This document shows positions 1-6,903 of a DNA stretch of 31,748 nt, in pieces. The stretch covers positions 1 to 31,748 of the forward strand of contig JBAXTU010000009.1 of the NCBI GenBank assembly GCA_037130015.1, given 5' to 3'. The translations under genes were made by a program, and so were the position numbers. Positions within the stretch are counted from its first letter, which is position 1. Each line of letters opens with the position of its first letter. The DNA comes from JBAXTU01 sp037130015 (lineage in GTDB: Bacteria; Patescibacteriota; Patescibacteriia; 2-01-FULL-39-33). Under the pieces are notes generated by a model. That model had not been told where the DNA came from and made no database searches. It saw nothing but the letters and a program-made list of their open reading frames with translations.

Positions 1-545
1 ATGGCTATCGTCCTTACCAGAGAATGACCTTTCAGTACTCGCTGCATGTTTTAGAGGCGCCAGGAGGAGCTTTGAAGCATTACGCCTATTTAGCTAAGGA
101 TTGGAAAGATCCATCAAGAGAATTGGCTAAAGATCTGCGTGAGAAAATTACCACCAAAGGTACAGTTATAGCCTGGAACATGTCATTTGAGAAGGGGTGT
201 AACAGCGAGATGGCAGAGCGGTATCCGGAATTCCTATTATTCTTTGAAGATATCAACAACCGAATGTTTGATTTGATGCAGACATTTAAGAAAGGCTACT
301 ACGTCCACAAGGACTTCCATGGCAGCGCTTCAATTAAAAAAGTATTGCCAGTATTAGTGCCAGAATTATCATATGCTGATTTGAATATTCATGAAGGCGG
401 GACCGCTTCTAATAAATGGGGCGAGATGATTAAATTGGAAACACCTCAAGAAGTTAAGGACAGCATTTATGAGAATCTGTTGAAATACTGCGAGCTCGAT
501 ACTCTGGCAATGGTTAGGATTTTAGATAAATTAATGAAATTATAA
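1..545 (+). CDS. DUF2779 domain protein, C-terminal part (5' truncated by window edge)
   Basis: The reading frame is open from base 3 without a start, and the residues before the first internal Met (GYRPYQR) fit the conserved segment ahead of the FQYSLHVL motif of DUF2779, so the true start lies outside the window. About 180 residues are visible. DUF2779 has an RNase H/DnaQ-like exonuclease fold. The segments VIAWNMSFEKG and YCELDTLAMVRIL match the two conserved blocks with acidic residues in its C-terminal half. The substrate is unknown; a nucleic-acid nuclease role is inferred from the fold only. It is followed after 23 nt by a small zinc-ribbon gene in the same direction and sits at the edge of a toxin-antitoxin-rich region, which is compatible with a defence or mobile-element role but does not prove it. 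Confidence 0.75.
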   Translation, partial: GYRPYQRMTFQYSLHVLEAPGGALKHYAYLAKDWKDPSRELAKDLREKITTKGTVIAWNMSFEKGCNSEMAERYPEFLLFFEDINNRMFDLMQTFKKGYYVHKDFHGSASIKKVLPVLVPELSYADLNIHEGGTASNKWGEMIKLETPQEVKDSIYENLLKYCELDTLAMVRILDKLMKL

Positions 546-568
546 TAAGACACATCAAATGATTGTCT

Positions 569-1033
569 ATGCAATATTTTTGCTCAAAATGCGGAGCAGT
601 AACTAATGATAGCGATGACATCCACTGCCGTAAAGATTTTATTATTCGAATTCAAGGACTTATATTATCTAATGATCTAGATAAAGCGAAAAAGTTATTT
701 TTATCGGAGTCATTTGACGAAAAATGGAAAAGATACGTTTTGAATAAATTTGGAGGAGAAATAAAAAAGATTGTTTCTAGAGAAATAGAAGGTATCGAGC
801 GGGAAAAAATAAATAATTTTAGAAAAACATTAGAGAGAAAACATCAAGAATACTATACCAACCTGGGAATAGAGTATCGAGGCTCTGATTTTCATGGTAC
901 TGGGCAGAGATATATTTCGCATTGCTATAGCTGTAAGTCACCTCTTGATAGTTATATTAATATTGAATGTAATATTTGTCATTGGCTTATTTGCGAGTGC
1001 GGGGCTTGTGGCTGCGGATCTCGGGTAGATTGA
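569..1033 (+). CDS. Small protein with N- and C-terminal cysteine clusters (zinc-ribbon-like), unknown function
   Basis: A 154-residue protein when the ATG at 569 is used; a TTG two codons upstream (563) is also possible, but the ATG puts the CSKCG motif at residues 5-8, as usual for N-terminal zinc ribbons. The middle (about 30-110) is charged, Lys/Glu-rich and probably helical. The C-terminus is very cysteine-rich, with CYSCKS, CNICHW and CECGACGCG, enough for one or two more zinc sites. I do not recognise a family. It lies 23 nt after the DUF2779 gene, with no clear ribosome site, and is followed by a strong hairpin terminator. The two genes may form one transcript. Nucleic-acid or protein binding through zinc is a guess. 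Confidence 0.55.
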   Translation: MQYFCSKCGAVTNDSDDIHCRKDFIIRIQGLILSNDLDKAKKLFLSESFDEKWKRYVLNKFGGEIKKIVSREIEGIEREKINNFRKTLERKHQEYYTNLGIEYRGSDFHGTGQRYISHCYSCKSPLDSYINIECNICHWLICECGACGCGSRVD

Positions 1034-1041
1034 AGATTTAA

Positions 1042-1074
1042 TATAAAAGACTGCCACTCGGACAGTCTTTTATA
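1042..1074. terminator. Bidirectional hairpin terminator between convergent genes
   Basis: A 12-bp perfect stem (tataaaagactg / cagtcttttata) with a 9-nt loop. The A-run on one side and T-run on the other let it work for both the + gene ending at 1033 and the - gene ending at 1096. Confidence 0.8.
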
Positions 1075-1095
1075 AAGCAAAATTAGTTTTATCTA

Positions 1096-1386
1096 TTATG
1101 TAATGTTAAAGTCAATTCCATGAATTTCTTCAAGTATTTTTAAGGTTGCTTGAACGGAAAGATTAGGCGACTTTTTTATAAAGAGTCTGCCGCTGAATTC
1201 CTTATATAAAGGCGAAAGAAATTCATCAGCCCAGGCCGGCGTGAAAGTATTTACGCCATCAAAATCGATTACCAGCTTTTCTTCTTGATTAATGTCTCGT
1301 AAACCAGGTAAAAAGGCATCATAAGCCTCTTTGCCATTTGGTCGGGAAGTTAAAGTAGTACCAAATTTACTGAGTTGTATTATCAT
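1096..1386 (-). CDS. STAS-like DUF4325 protein
   Basis: A 96-residue protein. The core VIDFDGVNTFTPAWADEFLS matches the conserved block of DUF4325, a STAS-like fold (alternating strands and helices), and the whole length fits a single domain. STAS-like proteins usually act as small regulatory or partner-binding modules; no catalytic residues are expected. It begins 11 nt after the stop of the first AbiEii gene and has no promoter of its own that I can see, so it is probably the third gene of that toxin-antitoxin operon. The second AbiE copy in this window lacks it and has recQ in that place. Family assignment is fairly secure; a functional link to AbiE is inferred only from spacing. Confidence 0.7.
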   Translation of the reverse strand: MIIQLSKFGTTLTSRPNGKEAYDAFLPGLRDINQEEKLVIDFDGVNTFTPAWADEFLSPLYKEFSGRLFIKKSPNLSVQATLKILEEIHGIDFNIT

Positions 1387-1397
1387 ATTGAGCCGAT

Positions 1398-2681
1398 TTA
1401 TTTCATCAAATCATCGAGTTCAGCAGACATGAGGGCTGACTTGTTTAGTACGATTTGTTCTTTCTGATTTAAATTGTCAGCTGTCATCCGAATAAGTTTA
1501 GTGACAATTTTATCGCCCAATACCACTTTATTGGTTTTTTTGAAATAGGCCTCAATCTTATTATGAAAGAGAGTAGCGTAAATTTTTAATTTATCCTGAG
1601 AGGCTGGATGGCTAGTTGTACCATTACTTCTAAAAGATATTTTGTCATTTAGTTTCTCGTCTGCTTTGATCGGTAAATTAACATCGCCAAAATCAATCCA
1701 ATACTCGCTCAGAGGGCAGACGATTCTGACAGCTCCATCATCTTCAGTCGCATACCAATACATAAAGTAAAAAATATCAGTACTGAGATCCTGGTAAACT
1801 TCAATTCTCTCCAAATCTGTTACGGTTTGAATTTTATAATCCTCTAAAAGATGAAGATAGCTCGCTCGCCAATTCATCAACCAATTGTTAATAAAGGTCT
1901 GGTCAACAAAGAGAGGCGATAGATCATTTTTCAGATTCTGGTCGCTGACCTTGTTCATCTGAATGGTAAGTTTATCAAATAGCGCCCGCGGATCATTTAC
2001 ATCGATGCCTTTGGCGATAAGATAATCAAAGTCTGGTACCACTTTTTTACCCATATACCAGAGTAAATCATAAATGTCACGACCCTTCTCTTCATAAACA
2101 TCCTCCCCTACTCCGCGAGTGCCACGCAGAAAGATAGCCGCTAGTTTGCTAGCCATCAACGCACCCATGTTATAAGTCAGGATAACAAAAGACATTTGGT
2201 CTCGGTTAATTGGCCGGCGTTCAGAGACAGTTTTAGGGGCGACAAAGTGATTAAGATCGATTTTTACATGGACTTGTTTTGAAGGACTGCCAGAGCTTAA
2301 TTCCTCTCCAACATGGAATTTCAATAATAAGCCTCTGCCGGTTGTAATCTTAGTCGTTAAAAAGTCTGGTCCGGCGCCATAAGTGTTAATGAAGTAGTCT
2401 TCAACTTCTTTCTTCAATCCCTCTAAGAATTTCTCTGTAACAACATGAGAGATTTCAAAATCCAGGTCAACCGACATTCGATTGAGGCCATGAATAATGC
2501 GAAGCGCTGAACCGCCGTACATAATCCATTTGCTGTATTCCGGATGATGATAGATAAAATTGAGCACGAAGTACTGCAGTTCTTCTTTGAGGGCATTACG
2601 ACGTGTTTCTGCATCAACTCCGCCCTGAGCATCAAGTTCTTCAAATTTTCTTTTTAAGATTGCTGATATTTGTTCGCTCAT
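1398..2681 (-). CDS. abiEii: AbiEii-type nucleotidyltransferase toxin, copy 1
   Basis: A 427-residue protein of the AbiEii/AbiGii family, the toxin part of type IV (AbiE) abortive-infection systems and a member of the DNA polymerase beta-like nucleotidyltransferases. The fold signature YGGSAL (about residues 55-60) followed by the acidic pair in VDLDFEI (about 70-76) is visible, as is a later conserved KGRDIYDLLWY block. The start overlaps the stop of AbiEi by 4 nt (ATGA-type), so the pair is translationally coupled. Copy 2 (10055-11338) differs at about 50 positions by my count, roughly half of them between residues 280 and 360, while the N-terminal catalytic half is nearly identical. Likely role: growth arrest on phage infection or loss of AbiEi, by analogy with the family. 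Confidence 0.85.
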   Translation of the reverse strand: MSEQISAILKRKFEELDAQGGVDAETRRNALKEELQYFVLNFIYHHPEYSKWIMYGGSALRIIHGLNRMSVDLDFEISHVVTEKFLEGLKKEVEDYFINTYGAGPDFLTTKITTGRGLLLKFHVGEELSSGSPSKQVHVKIDLNHFVAPKTVSERRPINRDQMSFVILTYNMGALMASKLAAIFLRGTRGVGEDVYEEKGRDIYDLLWYMGKKVVPDFDYLIAKGIDVNDPRALFDKLTIQMNKVSDQNLKNDLSPLFVDQTFINNWLMNWRASYLHLLEDYKIQTVTDLERIEVYQDLSTDIFYFMYWYATEDDGAVRIVCPLSEYWIDFGDVNLPIKADEKLNDKISFRSNGTTSHPASQDKLKIYATLFHNKIEAYFKKTNKVVLGDKIVTKLIRMTADNLNQKEQIVLNKSALMSAELDDLMK

Positions 2682-3292
2682 ATTAAATATTTATTAATCA
2701 TTGAATAAAATTTGTCCTGTTCCGCCTTGTCCATTTCGTCGATGTCTATTCTCAGTTCTTCAACCAACCCCTTAATCTGATCAAATTTAATACCACGGAA
2801 CTGGCGAGTTCTAAAATATAATAAATCAAACAAGGCTTTTGAGGGCGTGGCGATAAAGAAATCAAATTTGCCCTTGGCCAGAACGAAATCAAAAAACAGA
2901 TCTTTCTTGATCGACTGATAGGCAAAGCTGCCGGCTTTAGTCTGATACTGCCTGGTTACCTTGGGTGTGACGGAGGTAATTGAGTTAATCGCCTCTGTGG
3001 CGAGGTTGTAGTACTGCAGAGCGGCCCAGGAGCTAACATATGAAGGCTTACGGATAATATTGGCCAAGTAGAAGGAATAGGACACATCGTTTCTGTTCTT
3101 CTCTAAAAAATCGGCCGATATATACAAACCGCCCATAAGCGGTATGATTTCCTTGTATTTCAAGAATCTGCTGATGTAGGTGTCAACCGTGGAGTCCTTA
3201 AGCCCTAACTGCAGCCCCAGCTGGCGAACTGTGGTCTTATTGAAGTGAGGCAGAGTATTTAGTTGTTCTAAGAGGTTATTCTTGCTTTTCAT
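2678..3292 (-). CDS. abiEi: AbiEi-type antitoxin/transcriptional repressor, copy 1
   Basis: A 204-residue protein placed directly upstream of AbiEii, as in AbiE operons. The N-terminus (about 15-60: TTVRQLGLQLGLKDSTVDTY followed by a basic stretch) reads as a winged helix-turn-helix, and the rest (SYVSSWAALQYYNL..., then SKALFDLLYFR) matches the AbiEi C-terminal domain. In characterised AbiE systems AbiEi neutralises AbiEii and represses its own promoter. Here the promoter region carries two AT palindromes flanking the -10 box, one of them covering the start codon. Copy 2 (11335-11949) is about 95 % identical (11 differences by my count), so this protein is better conserved than the toxin. 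The start is fixed by the promoter: it lies only about 6 nt after the predicted transcription start. Confidence 0.82.
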   Translation of the reverse strand: MKSKNNLLEQLNTLPHFNKTTVRQLGLQLGLKDSTVDTYISRFLKYKEIIPLMGGLYISADFLEKNRNDVSYSFYLANIIRKPSYVSSWAALQYYNLATEAINSITSVTPKVTRQYQTKAGSFAYQSIKKDLFFDFVLAKGKFDFFIATPSKALFDLLYFRTRQFRGIKFDQIKGLVEELRIDIDEMDKAEQDKFYSMINKYLI

Positions 3293-3333
3293 ATATATGA
3301 CAGTATTGTATCATATATGAAATGTGATGTCAA
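3289..3333 (-). promoter_or_regulatory. AbiE copy 1 promoter with palindromic operators
   Basis: Read on the minus strand: TTGACA (3333-3328), 17-nt spacer, TACAAT (3310-3305). The perfect palindrome tcatatatga (3311-3320) fills the spacer end next to the -10 box, and a second one, tcatatatatga (3289-3300), covers the AbiEi start codon. Transcription should start near 3298, leaving almost no leader and no room for a ribosome site. The palindromes are plausible AbiEi binding sites. Confidence 0.75.
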
Positions 3334-3451
3334 GAGTAAATATATAATTGTCTAAAATTAGCTGTTTTACTACACAAACGATGTAGGTTAGACTTTTATA
3401 AGGTCGCGTATTATACTGAATATAATGGTAACTAATATCTAAAATAATCAT

Positions 3452-3634
3452 ATGCCAAATAAACTGGAACAAAAAAAGCGCTATATTAGGTGTAAAAAAT
3501 GCAAAGATGAGGTCTTTACCAATACCCGCAGGCGATTAATTGACTGTAAATGCGGCGCCATTTCTGTCGATGGTTGTGATGAGTATGTCCGGGTAAATGG
3601 CGATCCGAGTGATTATGAACAAATATCGAAATAG
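3452..3634 (+). CDS. Small zinc-ribbon protein (CKCGAxSVDG family)
   Basis: A 60-residue protein with CKKC (about 14-17) and CKCG (about 33-36), i.e. one complete four-cysteine zinc site, followed by AISVDGCDEYVRVNG. This layout matches a widespread family of very short phage- and island-borne proteins with the motif C-x2-C...CxCGAxxVDGG-x-D-Y-x-R; I believe it is DUF7695 but cannot verify the number. The function of that family is unknown. A TATACT box at 3412-3417 may serve it. The next gene begins 6 nt downstream and is also a cysteine-rich protein, so the two are probably co-transcribed and may work together. Confidence 0.6.
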   Translation: MPNKLEQKKRYIRCKKCKDEVFTNTRRRLIDCKCGAISVDGCDEYVRVNGDPSDYEQISK

Positions 3635-3640
3635 AGTGCT

Positions 3641-4768
3641 ATGCAAGTCAATAAATTTCTCAAGGATGAAGAGTATTATAGCGAACAGTATGATCGGGGC
3701 ACAATTGAACGATGCCGAGCTTTAGACGATTATGATCCTGAATTTTATAGACAAGAGGCGGCCAAGGGACAAGAACAATTGACTGAGGAAGCTAAGAAAC
3801 ATATTCACTTAGATACGGCGTTTAATAAATGCATATCGGACATGGGTTGTTACTTCACTAAAGGCCTCAGATACTCAAAAAAAGCCGATACGATTAGGCA
3901 GTGGATGAAGAGAGACAAGGAACTTGATGATTTACTCGAAGCCACTATCGAGCCGGAAGTTTATTGCACTCATTGCGGCCAAAGAATGTCTTGCACGAGC
4001 AAACACTACCACGATTTTGACAGTAAAAAAATCGTCTTGATGTATGACTGTCCGGAATGCCATCGAGCCAGAGCTTTTTACAACGATGGTAAAGAATACG
4101 AGTCAGAAACTAGATGTTCCAAGTGTTCCGGTTTGTGTATGGTTAATCATACCAGAGAACCTCAAAAGATTATTAGCATTTTTACCTGCACCTTATGTGG
4201 AAATATTGAAAACTATGAATTAGATCTTAGACCGGCACCACCCAAAGATCCAGAGAAAGAGCAACAAAAAAGAAAACGATTTATTGCTGAGAGAGATAGG
4301 TATTGCTTTAATGAAGTTGAAGGCCACCACTACATGGATTCTATGATAGCGCTTGAGAATGTCTCTAAGTCATTGAAGGCTCACCAAGAAAAGGAAGCTA
4401 ATAAGGAATTATATGATAAAGTAGCTGAAATACGGAAATTAAATGTTGCCGGGTTAAAAGAATTATTAGATAAGGAATTAGCGAAAAATAATTATGTCCA
4501 GTTAGAATTATCGCAGCCAGAAATAGGAAGGATTACTGCCATAAGTTTTTCTGTTCAAGATGCCAAACCTGAACGAAGTGAATATAACAGCAAAATCACT
4601 TTGCAGAAGCTAATTAAAAAGACACTGGATACAACGAACTGGCGCTTAATGAGTGATGGCCTCTATTATCGCCTAGGCATCATACAAGGCAGATTAAGGG
4701 GTCATGAGAAGGAAGAGGAGTTGCTGAGTCTAATTGATCCAAAACTAAAAAATAAAAAGCAATCTTAA
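3641..4768 (+). CDS. Zinc-ribbon protein of unknown function
   Basis: A 375-residue, highly charged protein. Two zinc-ribbon-like units are visible: CTHCG (about 109-113) with CPEC (about 137-140), and CSKC (about 159-162) with CTLCG (about 183-187). A Lys/Glu-rich helical region (about 200-270) follows and then a compact C-terminal domain with no motif I recognise. The cysteine pairs recall the treble ribbons of recombination or replication proteins, but there is no catalytic signature, so I give no function. It follows the 60-residue zinc-ribbon gene after 6 nt and is the last gene before a non-coding stretch with features of an integrated element's end, so it is probably mobile-element cargo. 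Confidence 0.5.
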   Translation: MQVNKFLKDEEYYSEQYDRGTIERCRALDDYDPEFYRQEAAKGQEQLTEEAKKHIHLDTAFNKCISDMGCYFTKGLRYSKKADTIRQWMKRDKELDDLLEATIEPEVYCTHCGQRMSCTSKHYHDFDSKKIVLMYDCPECHRARAFYNDGKEYESETRCSKCSGLCMVNHTREPQKIISIFTCTLCGNIENYELDLRPAPPKDPEKEQQKRKRFIAERDRYCFNEVEGHHYMDSMIALENVSKSLKAHQEKEANKELYDKVAEIRKLNVAGLKELLDKELAKNNYVQLELSQPEIGRITAISFSVQDAKPERSEYNSKITLQKLIKKTLDTTNWRLMSDGLYYRLGIIQGRLRGHEKEEELLSLIDPKLKNKKQS

Positions 4769-4826
4769 GAATTAATTTAAGAAATATCTCCTACCAAACC
4801 TTGTCTTGTTCGCATCTGGGATTTTT

Positions 4827-4892
4827 GTGCCCAAATAGTGCCCAAAGTTTGGTAAAAGATGACTTTTCTTGACGACGGATGACAACGGATGA
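4827..4892. repeat. Phased short direct repeats in a 309-nt non-coding stretch
   Basis: The gap 4769-5077 holds no gene. It contains gtgcccaaa twice (4827-4835, 4838-4846; period 11) and gacnacggatga twice (4871-4882, 4881-4892; period 10), both helically phased. About 80 nt later comes a remnant of a tRNA 3' end. Phased repeats beside a tRNA end are typical of the arm sites of tyrosine recombinases; no integrase gene is in the window. Confidence 0.5.
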
Positions 4893-4974
4893 GAATCGTA
4901 ATAAGCCCGTGTTTATTGACTAATATTAACTTTAATCAATATTTTCTGGATTTTCTAAAACCCCAAAAGCCGTT

Positions 4975-4996
4975 TTCGAGTCCCGTCCGGTCCGCA
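4975..4996 (+). other. tRNA 3'-end remnant, candidate attachment site
   Basis: These 22 nt read like the T-loop, T-stem 3' strand and acceptor 3' strand of a tRNA (TTCGAGTCCC..., ending CCGCA with a terminal discriminator-like A). The preceding bases do not pair with it, so no complete tRNA is present. This is the pattern left at one edge of an element integrated in a tRNA gene. The same CGCA end recurs at 5909, 6784, 8061 and 12121. Confidence 0.5.
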
Positions 4997-5012
4997 GAAT
5001 GGAACAGATTAT

Positions 5013-5047
5013 AAAAAGTCGCCTAAATGGCGATTTTTTGATATACT
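5013..5047 (+). promoter_or_regulatory. Terminator-promoter module A
   Basis: Hairpin TCGCC/GGCGA with loop TAAAT (5019-5033) and flanking A- and T-runs, immediately followed by the extended -10 sequence TGATATACT (5039-5047). It would stop upstream transcription and start that of the gene at 5078. The 27 nt from 4993 are shared with module D. Confidence 0.65.
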
Positions 5048-5077
5048 AATAAAAAGAGCAATAGGACTAATAAATAT

Positions 5078-5806
5078 ATGCTTAAACAGAGGGGCTATTT
5101 AGTCAGTTTAATCTCATTTCCATTTTTAATTTGGATTTTATTCGCTTTTATTGGAAATGGGCGTTATTTATTTAATTTTAGTTTTATATTGGATCCCATC
5201 GCTTTAATTTTCTTTTTTATCAAAGGATTGCCTGTTGTTTTACTGATTTTATTAGGTTGTAGTTTATTTGCAATTTTTGTGGCAAAAAAAACTAGTCAAT
5301 CAATTAAAAAATCAATAGCTATAATTTTATGTGCCTTAATCATTACACCGATCGCGTTAATCCCAATTTTTTCTTTAGTTAGAATTATGGCTCATCAAAT
5401 TGGTTTACAGACAAATAATCAATATTTTTGTCAATTAGAAGCAGAATTAAGTACAAGTTACGAGAATGATCAATCTAGCAATGAATGCTTATTTAAATTA
5501 GCACTTAATAACAACAATGCTTCAGTATGTGAGTCTATGGGGTCTGGCGACCTTAAATTAGATTGCTATAAAAATCTAGCTTTCAAAAACAATGACTCAT
5601 CTATATGCGGAAAGTTGGTAGAATTATCAGTAGGAGAAGGTGCTGAGTATTGGATAGGCGGTGCTAAAATTGTTAATGATTGTTATGAGGAAATGGCGAT
5701 AAAAAATAATGATCCGTCGCTTTGCGATAAAATGAGAGACGGTTTGTATGCGGAAGGAGTAAAGGCTGAAGATTATAAAATAGAATGTTTATCAAAAATT
5801 AAGTGA
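5078..5806 (+). CDS. Membrane protein with cysteine-containing repeats
   Basis: A 242-residue protein. Three to four hydrophobic segments (about 8-27, 33-70 and 82-104) anchor it in the membrane. The remaining about 130 residues contain repeats of roughly 35-40 residues in which a NN-x-S-x-C element (NNASVCESM, NNDSSICGKL, NNDPSLCDKM) alternates with a DCYKNLAFKNN / DCYEEMAIKNN element. Such Cys-containing helical repeats occur in secreted and membrane proteins of CPR bacteria and archaea; paired cysteines suggest disulfides outside the cytoplasm. The function is unknown. It is a single-gene unit: an extended -10 box 30 nt upstream and a hairpin terminator downstream (5918-5941), with the composite repeat on both sides. 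Confidence 0.6.
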   Translation: MLKQRGYLVSLISFPFLIWILFAFIGNGRYLFNFSFILDPIALIFFFIKGLPVVLLILLGCSLFAIFVAKKTSQSIKKSIAIILCALIITPIALIPIFSLVRIMAHQIGLQTNNQYFCQLEAELSTSYENDQSSNECLFKLALNNNNASVCESMGSGDLKLDCYKNLAFKNNDSSICGKLVELSVGEGAEYWIGGAKIVNDCYEEMAIKNNDPSLCDKMRDGLYAEGVKAEDYKIECLSKIK

Positions 5807-5821
5807 TATTATTTATCCCAA

Positions 5822-5909
5822 TTTAGGTATATAATAATAGCCTCTATTCTGTTTAAAAAAAGTTATAATCTCGCCTGCCTGCCGGTAGGCAGGTCCACTT
5901 TCTCCCGCA
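5822..5909. repeat. Composite intergenic repeat, left arm, copy 1
   Basis: An 88-nt AT-rich arm with two TATAAT-like boxes (about 5829-5837 and 5863-5870), the 20-nt palindrome, and the end gtccactttctcccgca. It aligns with 7974-8061 and 12054-12121. It follows the stop codon of the membrane-protein gene by 15 nt. Confidence 0.7.
5874..5893. repeat. 20-nt near-perfect palindrome (PTGRQA-type), copy 1
   Basis: cctgcctgccggtaggcagg is palindromic at 18 of 20 positions and would form a strong hairpin. Its minus-strand translation in one frame is PTGRQA, a string I associate with repeat insertions in CPR genomes. An identical copy lies at 8026-8045, and the matching site at about 12104 lacks it. 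Confidence 0.75.
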
Positions 5910-5917
5910 TTTTCCAG

Positions 5918-5949
5918 AAATCGCCATTTAGGCGATTTTTTGTTATAGT
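5918..5949 (+). promoter_or_regulatory. Terminator-promoter module B
   Basis: Hairpin with stem AAATCGCC/GGCGATTT and loop ATTTA, T-run to 5941, then the extended -10 TGTTATAGT (5941-5949). It ends the upstream membrane-protein transcript and starts the methyltransferase gene. Confidence 0.65.
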
Positions 5950-5977
5950 AATAAAACTAATAAATTAAACAAATTAT

Positions 5978-6715
5978 ATGGAACAAGATAAGATTAAGGA
6001 CATCGTTAAAAAAAGCTATGCTAACATAGCTACTTCGCAATCTAGTTATGGTTGTGGTTGTAAATCAGCTCAAGATATTTCAAAAAGCATTGGTTATTCT
6101 GATGAAGAAATAAATTCTGTTCCTGATGCCAATCTTGGCTTGGGTTGTGGTAATCCTATCGCCTTAGGAAAAATAAAAGAAGGTGATATTGTTTTGGATT
6201 TGGGAAGCGGAGCTGGTTTTGATGCTTTCCTGGCTGCCAAGAGAGTCGGCGTAAGTGGAAAAGTAATTGGCGTTGATATGACCGAAGAAATGATTGCTAA
6301 AGCCAAAGAGAATGTTCAAAAATATAATTATACTAATGTTGAATTTAGATTAGGTGATATTGAAGCATTGCCACTTGACGATGGTTCTGTTGATATTATT
6401 ATTAGTAATTGTGTTATAAATTTAGCACCCAATAAATTAAAAGTGTTTAAAGAAGCTCATAGAGTTTTGAAGTCTGGGGGCAGAATGTATATCTCTGATA
6501 TTGTCTTATTAGATAATCTATCAGAGGAGCAAAAAAACGATGAAGCATTGATCGCTGGTTGTGTCGGTGGAGCTTTATTAAAAGATGATTATATTTCGAT
6601 TATAAAAGAAGCCGGGCTTGAGGTTAATATTTTGGGTGAAAATAAAGAAATTAGTAAGCAACAGTATCAAGGGATGCCTCTAGAAAGCTTGGCGGTTGAG
6701 GCGGTTAAACTTTAA
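5978..6715 (+). CDS. arsM: ArsM-type arsenite S-adenosylmethionine methyltransferase
   Basis: A 245-residue class I SAM methyltransferase. The SAM-binding motif VLDLGSGAGFDAFLAA (about 74-89) and GVDMTEEMI (about 99-107) are visible. The cysteines diagnostic of ArsM are present: SYGCGC near residue 26, GLGCGNP near 57, SNCVINL near 148 and AGCVGGA near 193. ArsM methylates arsenite stepwise to volatile or less retained forms, in the cytoplasm. The length is slightly below the usual 255-280 residues, with a short C-terminus, but the fold appears complete. It is a single-gene unit with an extended -10 box 29 nt upstream and a terminator at 6793-6817; no ArsR regulator or other ars gene is nearby. 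Another thiol or metalloid substrate is possible. Confidence 0.8.
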   Translation: MEQDKIKDIVKKSYANIATSQSSYGCGCKSAQDISKSIGYSDEEINSVPDANLGLGCGNPIALGKIKEGDIVLDLGSGAGFDAFLAAKRVGVSGKVIGVDMTEEMIAKAKENVQKYNYTNVEFRLGDIEALPLDDGSVDIIISNCVINLAPNKLKVFKEAHRVLKSGGRMYISDIVLLDNLSEEQKNDEALIAGCVGGALLKDDYISIIKEAGLEVNILGENKEISKQQYQGMPLESLAVEAVKL

Positions 6716-6775
6716 TTAAATTTGGAATACCAATATAACCTTTATTTAGGAAATAAGTTCTAACATCGTCTATTA

Positions 6776-6827
6776 CCCCCCGCATTTTTTTAAAAGTCGC
6801 CTAAATGGCGATTTTTTGAGTAATAAT
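6776..6827 (+). promoter_or_regulatory. Terminator module C with weak promoter end
   Basis: Starts at a ccccccgca end (6776-6784), then hairpin TCGCC/GGCGA with loop TAAAT (6797-6811) and a six-T run. The following TGAGTAATAAT is a poorer extended -10 than in modules A, B and D, and the next gene has its own promoter at 6846. Confidence 0.55.
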
Positions 6828-6845
6828 AAAGAATTGTAAATTTAT

Positions 6846-6895
6846 TTGCACTAATCGTATCAATATGATATGATTAAAAGGTATAAATGATACGA
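6846..6895 (+). promoter_or_regulatory. Promoter of the Fic-like gene with inverted-repeat operators
   Basis: TTGCAC (6846-6851), 17-nt spacer, TATGAT (6869-6874). The spacer holds tatcaatatgata (6858-6870, arms TATCA/TGATA), and the arms tcgtatca (6855-6862) and tgatacga (6888-6895) form a larger inverted repeat around the -10 box and start site. The gene's own winged-helix domain is the obvious candidate repressor. Confidence 0.6.
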
Positions 6896-6903
6896 ATAAA
6901 AAT

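Noticed and set aside
4960..4996. Complete tRNA gene
   Set aside because: Only the T-loop and 3' end are recognisable; the bases before the loop do not pair with the T-stem and there is no anticodon or D arm.
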